This document shows positions 54,883 through 62,756 of a stretch of 64,000 nucleotides of DNA, one piece after another. Position 1 is the first letter of the stretch, and each line of letters opens with the position of its first letter. Below the pieces are notes generated by a model. The model did no database searches and had not been told where the DNA came from. It was given only the letters and a program-made list of their open reading frames with translations. The DNA comes from Cohnella sp. WQ 127256 (lineage in GTDB: Bacteria; Bacillota; Bacilli; Paenibacillales; Paenibacillaceae): positions 33,518 to 97,517 of the forward strand of contig NZ_JAMZCY010000012.1 of NCBI RefSeq assembly GCF_024519285.1, given 5' to 3'. Made by a program: the position numbers and the translations under genes.

Positions 54883-55082
54883 TTCATATAACGTTCTTGT
54901 ATTCACGACGTCCCACCGACTTAAGGCTCCGACAAGAGCCGTCCGCGATGCGGTTAGTCGGTGCGGATGTGTCCGGCTGAATCTTCTTCCTTGCTGCTGA
55001 AATGCCTCTCTGAATTTACTTCTGACTTCGTGCCGGACCAAGGGGCGAATGCCCCGAAGCGTGAATATGGTGTTATAAGATG
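54883..55082 (-). repeat. attC-like site l (class A)
   Basis: Low arm TTCATATAAC, high arm GTTATAAGATG, L-box GTATTCACGACG/GCGTGAATATGG, hairpin 1 CCCACCGACTTAA/TTAGTCGGTG, stem GTCCGGC/GCCGGAC, hairpin 3 GGGGC.GCCCC. Confidence 0.87.
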
Positions 55083-55301
55083 GCGGGGGCTTCTTGAATT
55101 GCTTACAAATCGATCTTTTATTAAACTCTTCTGATTTATTCAGGTATTTCAATATATTCTGACATTCAAACCCGCTATCTTCATATTTCACACCTTCTGG
55201 CTTGCATCCTCATTTCGATTGAACAACCATCCAACGCCGTATTGAAACCTTGTAACCAGTCAGATCGTATTCTTTATAAACATTTATTGGAGGATATTTC
55301 C

Positions 55302-55535
55302 ATGGATTCCGCACTTTACGTTATAGCTTTGATTTCTGTTCTCATCATTTTTGTATTGCTAGGAATTATAATTATTAAGATGCTCAGTAAGAGGGAACTT
55401 CCAACCTCTAATTACACTCAATTTGATAACATAACAGGTCACTCATCAGTTGAATTCCACGAAGAGAAAGAAGAACATGAAGATGAGGACGACCAGGGTG
55501 ACGATAAGAATAAGTTTCGTTATTTGTTGAAATAG
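55302..55535 (+). CDS. Small membrane protein, inverted cassette gene
   Basis: The 77-residue protein starts MDSALYVIALISVLIIFVLL after TGGAGGATATTTCC, has one long transmembrane helix, and a very acidic tail (EEKEEHEDEDDQGDD). It lies on the plus strand between sites l and m. A short minus-strand frame (MKYEDSGFECQNILKYLNKS, start 55191) also exists in this cassette but runs into the repeat. Confidence 0.6.
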   Translation: MDSALYVIALISVLIIFVLLGIIIIKMLSKRELPTSNYTQFDNITGHSSVEFHEEKEEHEDEDDQGDDKNKFRYLLK

Positions 55536-55683
55536 GGTTAATTGCCTCCCGGCGTGCCTGTTGCGCTTTATGTGTCAACTTTTCTCCTATTAAAAAGAGT
55601 AATTTAATGTATGGATGTATTGTCACCATTCTTATCATTGTTTAGGTTTAAATAATTCACTTGAACTTACGCCTTCCCCCGAT

Positions 55684-55871
55684 TTCTTATAACGTTCTTG
55701 TATTCACGACGTCCCACCACCTTAAGCCCGAAGGGCGGCCGCGATGCGGTTAGTCGGTGCGCATGTGTCCGGCTGATTCTACTTCCCCGCTGCTGAAAAT
55801 GCCTCCCCGAAACCACTTCTAACTTCGGTCCGGACCGAGGGCCGAATGGCCCGAAGCTTGAATATGGTGTT
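55684..55871 (-). repeat. attC-like site m (class A), split by IS110
   Basis: Low arm TTCTTATAAC, L-box GTATTCACGACG/GCTTGAATATGG, hairpin 1 with GCCCGAAGGGC, stem GTCCGGC/GTCCGGAC, hairpin 3 GGGCC.GGCCC. The high arm is broken after GGTGTT by the IS110 element; its continuation TTATGCGC is found at 57433 beyond the element. Confidence 0.87.
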
Positions 55872-55891
55872 GGTATATTAAGCTCATCCCA

Positions 55892-56095
55892 TCAGCAAAT
55901 CGGGGTGAACTTATACTAAAAGGATCACCACTGGGTAAAAACGAATGCGGTGTTGGGACTTAGATCTCTTCGCATAAAGTGTTTCAGCCTTGGTAGCGTT
56001 CATACCCCGATTTAGCTGGTTGGGCCTTAGAGTCCGTATCACCGTGCCAACCTGTGGAGGACGACTTACCCTTGGTCCCGGTGTTAATCAAAGGA
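55892..56095 (+). ncRNA. Predicted bridge RNA of the IS110 element
   Basis: IS110-group elements express a noncoding bridge RNA from the left end, with target- and donor-binding loops. Here GAATGCGGTGTT (55943-55954) matches the left side of the insertion site (GAATATGGTGTT) and CTTCGCATAA (55968-55977) is the reverse complement of the right side seen in sites d and g (TTATGCGAAG). TTAGCTGGTT (56012-56021) is identical to the element's right end (57424-57433). The exact RNA ends are not known. Confidence 0.65.
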
Positions 56096-56102
56096 GGCTT
56101 TT

Positions 56103-57311
56103 ATGCAAAATCCTGTTCTTAGTATTGACGTAGCGAAAGGCAAGAGTGTAGCCGCTGCTTTCTCTGCCTATGATTCCATTGTTCGCAAGCCATTCTCTTT
56201 CCCCCATACACCTCAAGGTGTTTCCGCCTTACTTCCCTTATTAGAGCAGTTAGAAGTGATGACTGAGCAGCGTCCTCATGTCGTTTTGGAGGCTACAGGA
56301 AACTACTCCAAGCCTCTTGTTTCTTACTTCTCTTCCATGGGTTATCCTGTCGTTATTCTTAATCCGTTGCTCACTCATCAGTTAAAAAAGAAGGCGACAC
56401 GTAAGGTCAAAACAGATCCAATTGACGCCCTTCGGATCGCTCAGGCCTTCTATCTGGAGCGTGTCTCTCCCGTCCAGATGCCTGATTCTGCGGTGTCCGA
56501 GCTACGTGTGTTATGTAGGCAACATTTCCAATTAACCTCACTGTACGGCGATGTTCAGTTACATTTCCGTTCTGTTTTGGATCTTCTGTTTCCTGGATAT
56601 GAGCGTACGTTTCAGAACATTTGTAATCCTACTTCCCTTGAGCTCTTAAGCCATTATTCTACTCCACAAGACTTTCTGGCTGCTGACCAGGATCATCTTC
56701 TAAGCATTCTTTTGAACAACCGTCGTGGACGAAGTTGGAATGAGGTTAAGCTTGCCCAACTCAACATCATTGCCCGTGAAAGCTTACCAGATCCTGAAGT
56801 TACACTTGCTCACCAGATTGCGCTTCGCAACTACATTTCATTAATACGATCATATCAAGGTGCTCTTGCAGACGTAGATCATCACTTGCAGCGCTTAGCC
56901 TCATCCTTGCCCGAGCATACCTTACTACGTTCGATTCCAGGCGTTGGCCCACTCACTGCAGCGACTATCTATGCGGAAATTGGAGATATAAAAAGGTTCC
57001 CTTCCGTTAAACAGTTGACCGCTTTTGCAGGGCTGGATTCATCTGTTTACGAGTCGGGAACCTTTAAGGCCAATCAAAATCACATTTCGAAGAGGGGCTC
57101 TGCCTACCTCCGTACCGCCTTGTATCAAGCTACCGTTGCTGGTATCTCGAAACAAGTAAACGGTCCACGAAATGAGATTCTATCAAAATATTATCAGTTA
57201 AAACGTTCTCAAGGCAAGCCGGTCAAAGTTGCCATTGTCGCCACTGCCAACAAACTTTTGCGTATTGTTTTCGGTGTATTGAACAGTCGAACGCCTTTTT
57301 ATAAGGATTAA
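56103..57311 (+). CDS. IS110-family DEDD transposase
   Basis: The 402-residue recombinase has an N-terminal RuvC-like domain with D9 (SIDVAKGKS), E63 (LEATGNYSK), D105 and D108 (KTDPIDA), a coiled linker, and a C-terminal Transposase_20 domain (SIPGVGPLTAATIYAEIGD, AGLDSSVYESG). S333 in KRGSAYLRTALYQA is the probable nucleophile. AAAGGAGGCTTTT precedes the ATG. It looks intact. A fragment of a close relative lies at 36508. Confidence 0.92.
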   Translation: MQNPVLSIDVAKGKSVAAAFSAYDSIVRKPFSFPHTPQGVSALLPLLEQLEVMTEQRPHVVLEATGNYSKPLVSYFSSMGYPVVILNPLLTHQLKKKATRKVKTDPIDALRIAQAFYLERVSPVQMPDSAVSELRVLCRQHFQLTSLYGDVQLHFRSVLDLLFPGYERTFQNICNPTSLELLSHYSTPQDFLAADQDHLLSILLNNRRGRSWNEVKLAQLNIIARESLPDPEVTLAHQIALRNYISLIRSYQGALADVDHHLQRLASSLPEHTLLRSIPGVGPLTAATIYAEIGDIKRFPSVKQLTAFAGLDSSVYESGTFKANQNHISKRGSAYLRTALYQATVAGISKQVNGPRNEILSKYYQLKRSQGKPVKVAIVATANKLLRIVFGVLNSRTPFYKD

Positions 57312-57487
57312 GCTCGTCACATAAGGAACATTTTACCATAAACCTTCAATCTTGAGGTAGGTTTGTTTGAGTATGTTCTTTTATGCCGACTCAATTCTCT
57401 TTTCACAAAACTATTGACCTTGATTAGCTGGTTTATGCGCTGTTACCGACTTCTCGAAATACAATCATTACATTAATGCGCAGCTTG

Positions 57488-57795
57488 CTATTCTATTACT
57501 CTTGATTGATATGCCCTTGATTGATTTATTCTCTTGGTTGATTATGTCCTTGGTAAATGCTTTGATTGGTTATTGATGCTCTTAGATTTAATTGTTCTTA
57601 TATTTAATTGCTCTTAGATTATTATTCTCTTGAATGATTATGCACTTGGGGTAATTTATTTACTTGATCTAATATGCATTTGATTGATGATGCTCTTGGG
57701 GGTAATTATTGCTCTCGAGGTTGTATTGTCTTGGATTGTTAATGCTCCTGGGTTAATAATGCTCTTGAAGTGATTATACTCTTATTCTGATCGAG
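57488..57795. repeat. Degenerate minisatellite of about 16-17 bases
   Basis: About 18 imperfect units around TATTGCTCTTGATTGAT run without an intact reading frame. They fill the cassette between the IS110 right end and site n, which carries no recognisable gene. Units vary by substitutions and 1-3 base indels. Confidence 0.8.
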
Positions 57796-57830
57796 GACAC
57801 GAACGATTCTTTAAAACAAGCACTCGGGAA

Positions 57831-57984
57831 TTGCGCATAACGTTGTCGTATTCGCGACGTCTATTCCCCTTAGATAGCTCTTATCTTAGGGAATGGATGT
57901 ATCTGCCTGAGTCCACTTCCTCGAAAAGTCACCGGGCAGATCAAGGGCCGCATGGCCCGCAGCGGGAATATTGTGTTATCGGAA
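57831..57984 (-). repeat. attC-like site n (class B)
   Basis: Low arm TTGCGCATAAC, complementary to TTATGCGC at 57433 across the minisatellite cassette and IS. L-box GTATTCGCGACG/GCGGGAATATTG, hairpin 1 TTCCCCTTAG/TTAGGGAA, stem ATCTGCC/GGCAGAT, hairpin 3 GGGCC.GGCCC, high arm GTTATCGGAAG. Confidence 0.86.
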
Positions 57985-58004
57985 GTTCCAACTCCAGAGA
58001 ATTA

Positions 58005-58565
58005 CTAAATATTTATTGCTTTTAATAGATCAACAATGGCAAAGGAAAGTGCCATATTAATAAAAGCTAGGATTGTTATTGATGTTGGGATTGAGTAATC
58101 TTTTAATAATGTATCATTAAGAAATGTAATTTTTCTATTCTGGAAACTTGGAACCTGAAAAATAAAATCATTTACTTCTAACAAGACCTCTAAATACACA
58201 AAGAAAAAAGAAGATAGTACGATCCAAACGTTCTGTTCCATTTGTTCTAACTTTGAAAATTGAATGATGGTAACCAACCAAACAGTAAATAATATCTTTA
58301 TTATAGACTTAACAAATATCACAATAATTTTAATATTTGTAAATCCAACAATCACAAAAATCAATATTGTCAGTATATTAATTTTAATTATTCCATCTAC
58401 TAAATCTTTATATGGGGCACCATCTAATGGGCTCATTAATAGAAAAAGTGATAGTACATACAAAATAACGCTTATAAGTAGGGTTAATAGTAACTTAGGA
58501 GTAAATAATATTTGCTTCCAAAATTCTCTTCTTCGCGCTTGTCCTCTTTCTGTTCTGCTTTCCAT
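58005..58565 (-). CDS. Multi-helix membrane protein in a cassette
   Basis: The 186-residue protein has a basic N-terminus (ESRTERGQARRREFWKQ) and four predicted helices (LLLTLLISVILYVLSLFLLM, IKINILTILIFVIVGF, IVLSSFFFVYLEVLL, SITILAFINMALSFAIVDLL). No family recognised. It starts 33 bases from site o and stops 21 bases from site n. Confidence 0.65.
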   Translation of the reverse strand: MESRTERGQARRREFWKQILFTPKLLLTLLISVILYVLSLFLLMSPLDGAPYKDLVDGIIKINILTILIFVIVGFTNIKIIVIFVKSIIKILFTVWLVTIIQFSKLEQMEQNVWIVLSSFFFVYLEVLLEVNDFIFQVPSFQNRKITFLNDTLLKDYSIPTSITILAFINMALSFAIVDLLKAINI

Positions 58566-58597
58566 TAAATCTTCCTTTCAAATTGTGTTTTAGGAAT

Positions 58598-58780
58598 TTC
58601 TGATAACGTTATTGTATTCACGACGTCGATCTCCCTTAGATAGCTCTTATCTTAGGGAGATCGATGTGTCCGGCTGATTCCGCTCCCCTGCTGCCGAAAT
58701 TCCTCTTCGAGTTTCTTCTAAACTTCGAGCCGGACCGAGGCAGCTTGTCTGCCGAAGCGTAAATATGGTGTTATCTGATG
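58598..58780 (-). repeat. attC-like site o (mixed class)
   Basis: Low arm TTCTGATAAC, L-box GTATTCACGACG/GCGTAAATATGG, class B hairpin 1 (GATCTCCCTTAG/TTAGGGAGATC), class A stem GTCCGGC/GCCGGAC, hairpin 3 GGCAG.CTGCC, high arm GTTATCTGATG. Confidence 0.86.
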
Positions 58781-58798
58781 CCGGTGCCTTCTCTGAGA

Positions 58799-59353
58799 TT
58801 ACGTCCAATATTTCTCTTCTATTCTTTCTTCTATTGACCTTAAATCAATGTAATCTTGTTCACCTATAATCTTTATTTTTCCGTTATTAAAGAAGTTAAG
58901 AAATCTCTTTCCCTCTTCCACATATTCATGACGACCCTGAATAAACTCATTTCTATTTTCAGCGTTTTCTAATTGAAAGTCATAGTCATAAACGATATAT
59001 TTCAAAGCAATCATTCTAAGAAATGAAAATCCATCACAATATTCCCTGTATATTTCTCGACATGAGCTTATAAAATCTTCTTCAATGTAGACCAATCGAT
59101 TCAATGTATCTTGAATTCTAAATTCTTCAATTGAACTATATTCAAGTATTGTTATTAGTAATGTTTCTAGATCTTCGAATACATACTTTGACTTATAATT
59201 AAGATTGATCAGCTTGAAATATAGATCTTTTCCAAGTTCTTCTTCAAGTAAAAAATCATTTTCATAAATCCAATGTTCGAACTCATGTATACCGATCTTA
59301 TAACGTAATACAGATACTAATTGACTATTAAATTCATTTTTCATTCTTTTCAT
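58799..59353 (-). CDS. Uncharacterised acidic cassette protein
   Basis: The 184-residue helical, acidic protein (IGIHEFEHWIYENDFLLEEE ... ) is similar in style to bacterial immunity proteins that carry an FEHWIYEN-like segment, but no family is certain. Its cassette ends GGCACCGGCATCAGATAAC and AGCACCGGTTTCAGATAAC match over most of 19 bases. It starts only 15 bases inside the boundary. Confidence 0.65.
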   Translation of the reverse strand: MKRMKNEFNSQLVSVLRYKIGIHEFEHWIYENDFLLEEELGKDLYFKLINLNYKSKYVFEDLETLLITILEYSSIEEFRIQDTLNRLVYIEEDFISSCREIYREYCDGFSFLRMIALKYIVYDYDFQLENAENRNEFIQGRHEYVEEGKRFLNFFNNGKIKIIGEQDYIDLRSIEERIEEKYWT

Positions 59354-59367
59354 CCTTTAGCACCGGT

Positions 59368-59514
59368 TTCAGATAACGTTGTCGTATTCGCGACGTCCAC
59401 TCCCCTTAGATAGCTCTTATCTTAGGGGAGTGGATGTATCTGCCTGATTTAGCTTTATCCCCGGGCAGATCAAGGGCCGCATGGCCCGCAGCGAGAATAT
59501 TGTGTTAGGTGAAG
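59368..59514 (-). repeat. attC-like site p (class B)
   Basis: Low arm TTCAGATAAC, high arm GTTAGGTGAAG, L-box GTATTCGCGACG/GCGAGAATATTG, hairpin 1 CACTCCCCTTAG/TTAGGGGAGTG, stem ATCTGCC/GGCAGAT, hairpin 3 GGGCC.GGCCC. Confidence 0.87.
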
Positions 59515-59546
59515 TATGTCTTCTAAATGCCATCAGATATTGTATT

Positions 59547-59870
59547 TTATAAATTAGTTGTATAGAGTGTTAAAACTTTTGTATAAAGTTTCTCAAATTG
59601 AATGATTAATTCCGATGAATTTTTCGAATATTTGCTCTGAAGATAAAATCTTGTACAAGTATAAAAAAGTAATCCTACTATATCCTTATTCACAAATTGA
59701 CTATTTTCAATATGTACCTTATAGATATCTAGTTGTTCATGAAGTACATTAATTAATTTTATGTCAATAATTGCATTCCCGTTAACTGCTTGATTTCCTC
59801 TTAATTGAAAAACTAATGCTTTTGAAGATTCAATAATTTGTTTTTCTATTTCTGAAAATTGATTTGTCAT
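59547..59870 (-). CDS. Small uncharacterised cassette protein
   Basis: The 107-residue helical protein starts MTNQFSEIEKQIIESSKALV at 59870 after GGAGGGTTCT; the longer open frame is not needed. No motif recognised. Cassette ends GACATACTTCACCTAAC and GACATATTTCACCTAAC differ at one position in 17. Confidence 0.65.
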   Translation of the reverse strand: MTNQFSEIEKQIIESSKALVFQLRGNQAVNGNAIIDIKLINVLHEQLDIYKVHIENSQFVNKDIVGLLFYTCTRFYLQSKYSKNSSELIIQFEKLYTKVLTLYTTNL

Positions 59871-59903
59871 AGAACCCTCCTCCGTTAAACATTCATGACA
59901 TAT

Positions 59904-60085
59904 TTCACCTAACGTTCTTATATTCACGACGTCGATCTCCCTTAGATAGCTCCTATCTTAGGGAGATCGATGTGTCCGGCTGATTCCACTTCCCTGCAGC
60001 TGCCAATTACCTCTCCGAATCCACATCTAACTCCGGCCGGACCGAGGGCCGAATGGCCCGAGGCGTGAATATGGTGTTAATGCCC
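59904..60085 (-). repeat. attC-like site q (mixed class)
   Basis: Low arm TTCACCTAAC, L-box ATATTCACGACG/GCGTGAATATGG, class B hairpin 1 (GATCTCCCTTAG/TTAGGGAGATC), class A stem GTCCGGC/GCCGGAC, hairpin 3 GGGCC.GGCCC. The high arm GTTAATGCC appears shortened by a small deletion. Confidence 0.85.
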
Positions 60086-60106
60086 TCCTTGAATATTGCT
60101 ACTCAA

Positions 60107-60652
60107 TCAATTGTACTTGAATTTTTTCTGTTTAATTTTATTTAATCTTTCAACCCTAATTGCTGTAAGGCTATCTTTATATTTTTGTTCTTCAACCTTC
60201 TTCAGTTTTGCTCTTTCCATTTCTACTTGATTTTTTTGCTTATCTTGCTCTTGATCTTTATTAATATTTTCAAAAACTCTTTCAATATGCTTTGAATTCG
60301 ATTTGAGTATATTCTCAAATCTGATAATTATATTAACTACTTTGGCTACGACCTCAAGTGCTGCCAATAGTATTACCAACATCTCTCCCAAAGATAGTTT
60401 TCTATTTATCAAACTTAAACTAAACATTTTTGTTGATTCATCGTATTGCAAATATAGTGTAAGATAGGCAAGCAGTCCGTAGAAAATCACTTTTACAAAG
60501 TCAACAAAAAGTCCAGTATGCTCCCAACGTCCTTCTCTTCTTCTCATAAAAAATGTATGAATAAGTCCAAACATCAGTACAGCTATAACAATTCCGATCA
60601 GTTGCCTTTTAAATTCTCTGCTGAAGCAAAGAAGATATTCATTTCGATTCAC
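60107..60652 (-). CDS. Membrane protein with basic coiled-coil tail
   Basis: The 181 residues form three helices (LIGIVIAVLMFGLIHTFFM, VKVIFYGLLAYLTLYLQY, LGEMLVILLAALEVVAKVV), then a long charged helix (ERVFENINKDQEQDKQKNQV ... ) rich in Lys/Glu. The GTG start is weak; an ATG eight bases downstream with better spacing to AAAGGTG is out of frame. No family recognised. Confidence 0.6.
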   Translation of the reverse strand: MNRNEYLLCFSREFKRQLIGIVIAVLMFGLIHTFFMRRREGRWEHTGLFVDFVKVIFYGLLAYLTLYLQYDESTKMFSLSLINRKLSLGEMLVILLAALEVVAKVVNIIIRFENILKSNSKHIERVFENINKDQEQDKQKNQVEMERAKLKKVEEQKYKDSLTAIRVERLNKIKQKKFKYN

Positions 60653-60682
60653 CTTTCTGTTTTTTCATTATTGTGCATTAAT

Positions 60683-60823
60683 TTCTGCTAACGTTGTCGT
60701 ATTCGCTTAGATAGATCTTATCTTAGGGGAATGGATGTATCTGCCTGCTTGAGCTTCCTCGAAAATACTTCTGGCAGATCAAGGGCCGCATGGCCCGCAG
60801 CACGAATATGGTGTTAGATGAAG
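60683..60823 (-). repeat. attC-like site r (class B, shortened)
   Basis: Low arm TTCTGCTAAC, L-box GTATTCGC/CACGAATATGG, hairpin 1 truncated on its left side (TTAGATAGATCTTATCTTAGGGGAATGG), stem ATCTGCC/GGCAGAT, hairpin 3 GGGCC.GGCCC, high arm GTTAGATGAAG. Confidence 0.82.
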
Positions 60824-60850
60824 TGACTGCCTCCTTGAATTCGCTATAAG

Positions 60851-61171
60851 TTAGTTTTTGTTCATTATCCACTTTTCTGGAAAAGCTTTATTTGTATCAG
60901 AATGAATGTCATTGATTACGTTTATTCCTCGGTACCAAGCAGTTTTTGTTTCTCCCCTTAGTTCATAAGTTATTTTATATATTGTATTTGCCGCTCCTAT
61001 TTCCTTTTCAAACGGGGTTTTTTGATCTTCAAAATTTCCGATTTTTTCAATGTTCGTTACTTTACCACCTACCGTATTGATAACCCTATCTATTTCATTA
61101 ACGTGTTTCTCTTTTAAGCTAGACATTAATGAAACAATCGTAAAAACAATTACTGATATTATGATTACCAT
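60851..61171 (-). CDS. Membrane-anchored cassette protein
   Basis: The frame from ATG 61171 gives 106 residues with one helix. The same frame is open 29 codons further, encoding a second helix (KFILFLLFVFSIVFSVAF), to an ATT at 61258 preceded by AGGTGGTAAT at ideal spacing. The longer two-helix form looks more natural, so an ATT start is likely. The extracytoplasmic domain (ITYELRGETKTAWYRGINV) is DUF3139-like at best. Confidence 0.6.
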   Translation of the reverse strand: MVIIISVIVFTIVSLMSSLKEKHVNEIDRVINTVGGKVTNIEKIGNFEDQKTPFEKEIGAANTIYKITYELRGETKTAWYRGINVINDIHSDTNKAFPEKWIMNKN

Positions 61172-61293
61172 TGATACACTAACTACTACTTTGTTTTTTC
61201 TAAAAGCTACTGAAAAGACAATACTAAATACAAATAATAAGAACAGAATGAATTTAATATTACCACCTGCTTTTAGTTGTAGTTTGCTGCCAT

Positions 61294-61490
61294 TTCATCT
61301 AATGTTCTTGTATTCACGACGTCCAACTCCCTTAAGCCCAAAGGGCGGCCGCGATGCGGTTAGGGAGTTGGATGTGTCCGGCTGATTCCGCTTCCCTTGT
61401 TTCTGAGTTCACACCAATTGAATCCACTTCAGCTTCTGCCGGACCGAGGGGCGGATGCCCCGATGCGTGAATATGGTGTTATGTGAAGTA
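61294..61490 (-). repeat. attC-like site s (class A)
   Basis: Low arm TTCATCTAAT, high arm GTTATGTGAAG, L-box GTATTCACGACG/GCGTGAATATGG, hairpin 1 CCAACTCCCTTAA/TTAGGGAGTTGG with inner GCCCAAAGGGC, stem GTCCGGC/GCCGGAC, hairpin 3 GGGGC.ATGCCCC. Confidence 0.87.
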
Positions 61491-61505
61491 ACTCTGAATT
61501 AATCC

Positions 61506-61940
61506 TCAATCATCCCTTGTCCACTTTACTTTAAAAATATTTAAGCCGTTTATCCCATTTTCATTTGCTTTATCGCCTGTATGAATGAAGTTTCCAATAT
61601 ACTTTGCAGAATAAAATTGATACTCAATATGTTCTAATAGACGTTTAATTTCATGATATCTTTTGTTTTCATGATCTGTTAATGGATGTGGACTTTTTGA
61701 ATCCTTTTCATTAACCCAATCTAAAAATATTTGATAAGATTCTATTTGTAGCGCGTATACTTCAGTTGAAACAGGTCTTAACAAATACGAATTTGACCAC
61801 TCTTCTTTATCACTATCAAATAATCGCTCAAAATAATGAATGCTACTATTAAAATCGGCAAATCCAGATTTGGGGCCATCCCACCAGTCAATAATGAAAT
61901 ATACTGACTGAAATTCTTCTGTTTGTTCCCGCTGCATCAT
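61506..61940 (-). CDS. Uncharacterised soluble cassette protein
   Basis: The 144-residue protein begins MMQREQTEEFQSVYFIIDWW and has the pattern DGPKSGFADFNSSIHYFERL, LLRPVSTEVYALQIESYQIF and HPLTDHENKRYHEIKRLLEH, shared by widespread small proteins of unknown function. It starts 31 bases inside the cassette. Confidence 0.68.
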   Translation of the reverse strand: MMQREQTEEFQSVYFIIDWWDGPKSGFADFNSSIHYFERLFDSDKEEWSNSYLLRPVSTEVYALQIESYQIFLDWVNEKDSKSPHPLTDHENKRYHEIKRLLEHIEYQFYSAKYIGNFIHTGDKANENGINGLNIFKVKWTRDD

Positions 61941-61970
61941 CGGTTCACCTCAATAGATTCGCTTCGTTAT

Positions 61971-62124
61971 TTCAGATAACGTTCTTGTATTCGCGACGTT
62001 CATTCCCCTTAGATAGCTCCTATCTTAGGGGAATGGATGTATCTGCCTGATACTACTTCATCGAAAACACTTCGGGCAGATCAAGGGCCGCATGGCCCGC
62101 AGCGCGAATACTGTGTTATCTGAA
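61971..62124 (-). repeat. attC-like site t (class B)
   Basis: Low arm TTCAGATAAC, high arm GTTATCTGAAG, L-box GTATTCGCGACG/GCGCGAATACTG (perfect pairing with G-C replacing the A-T of class A), hairpin 1 CATTCCCCTTAG/TTAGGGGAATG, stem ATCTGCC/GGCAGAT, hairpin 3 GGGCC.GGCCC. Confidence 0.88.
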
Positions 62125-62168
62125 GGATCGGTCTTCTTCGAAAAGCTCTCAATAATTCCTTACTAGTT

Positions 62169-62453
62169 CTATCTCTTTTTTTCCTTTATTAACTCTATAA
62201 TTTTTTTGCTTATTTCCACGCTCTTTTCTTCTGTTTCTTGAAATTCATTTCCTAAATAGTCTTTGAATATCTTATGTAAGTTTGCACCCATATCTTTGCT
62301 GTACAAATTTTTATCATCATTCATTTCAATATATCTACATATCTCTCTTATTTCTGAATGATATTCATCCTCGGGACAGTGAATAGTTAGTAATTGAGCT
62401 GGATCCCATTCATTTATAATTGCTTTTACACTACTGAATAAAGTAGGATTCAT
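62169..62453 (-). CDS. DUF1871-type small protein
   Basis: The 94-residue helical protein (VKAIINEWDPAQLLTIHCPE DEYHSEIREICRYI) fits the DUF1871 family, found mostly in Bacillales with unknown function. Cassette ends GACCGATCCTTCAGATAAC and AACGATCTTTCAGATAAC match well across the gene. Confidence 0.75.
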   Translation of the reverse strand: MNPTLFSSVKAIINEWDPAQLLTIHCPEDEYHSEIREICRYIEMNDDKNLYSKDMGANLHKIFKDYLGNEFQETEEKSVEISKKIIELIKEKKR

Positions 62454-62496
62454 AAATTATCACTTCTCTTCCGTCCTTAATCATCCTTAACGATCT

Positions 62497-62694
62497 TTCA
62501 GATAACGTTCTCGTATTCACGACGTCCCAGCACCCTAAAGGAGCGAAGCGACTCGCCGCGATGCGGTTGGGTGGTGCGGGTGTGTCCGGCTGATTCTGCT
62601 TCCCTGTATCTGAGTTCGCTCCTTTTGAATCTTCTTCAACTTCTGCCGGACCAAGGGGCGAATGCCCCGAAGCGTGAATATGGTGTTATCGGAT
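62497..62694 (-). repeat. attC-like site u (class A)
   Basis: Low arm TTCAGATAAC, high arm GTTATCGGATG, L-box GTATTCACGACG/GCGTGAATATGG, hairpin 1 CCCAGCACC/GGTGGTGCGGG variant, stem GTCCGGC/GCCGGAC, hairpin 3 GGGGC.GCCCC. Confidence 0.87.
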
Positions 62695-62756
62695 GTCAAT
62701 GCCTTCCTTCGACTCATCTAAAGTTCTTAATGTATGATTCTCTTGGTCATCAGATA

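Larger units (their letters stand above)
55872..57432 (+). mobile_element. IS110-family insertion element
   Basis: The element starts after GGTGTT (left, 55871) and ends before TTATGCGC (right, 57433), about 1.56 kb, within a base or two. No terminal inverted repeats or target duplication are evident, as usual for IS110. A long noncoding left end (about 230 bases) precedes a single DEDD transposase gene, the layout of the IS110 group. The joined flanks recreate a repeat arm (GGTGTTATGCGC), so the insertion is at the putative cassette crossover point. Confidence 0.87.

Noticed and set aside
54847..55191. Minus-strand reading frame through site l (MKYEDSGFECQNILKYLNKS...)
   Set aside because: Most of the frame is repeat sequence that reads open in several sites. 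The first 35 codons could be a small gene with AGAAGGTG upstream, but there is too little evidence to annotate it.
55872..55890. Clear right donor guide in the predicted bridge RNA
   Set aside because: A word complementary to the element's left end (GGTATATTAAG) could not be found convincingly; GTATCACC at about 56036 is only a weak match, so just the target guides and left donor guide are claimed.
62535..62717. Minus-strand frame reading NTIFTLRGIRPLVRQ through site u
   Set aside because: The same peptide arises from the high-arm side of several class A repeats, so it is a by-product of the repeat, not a gene.
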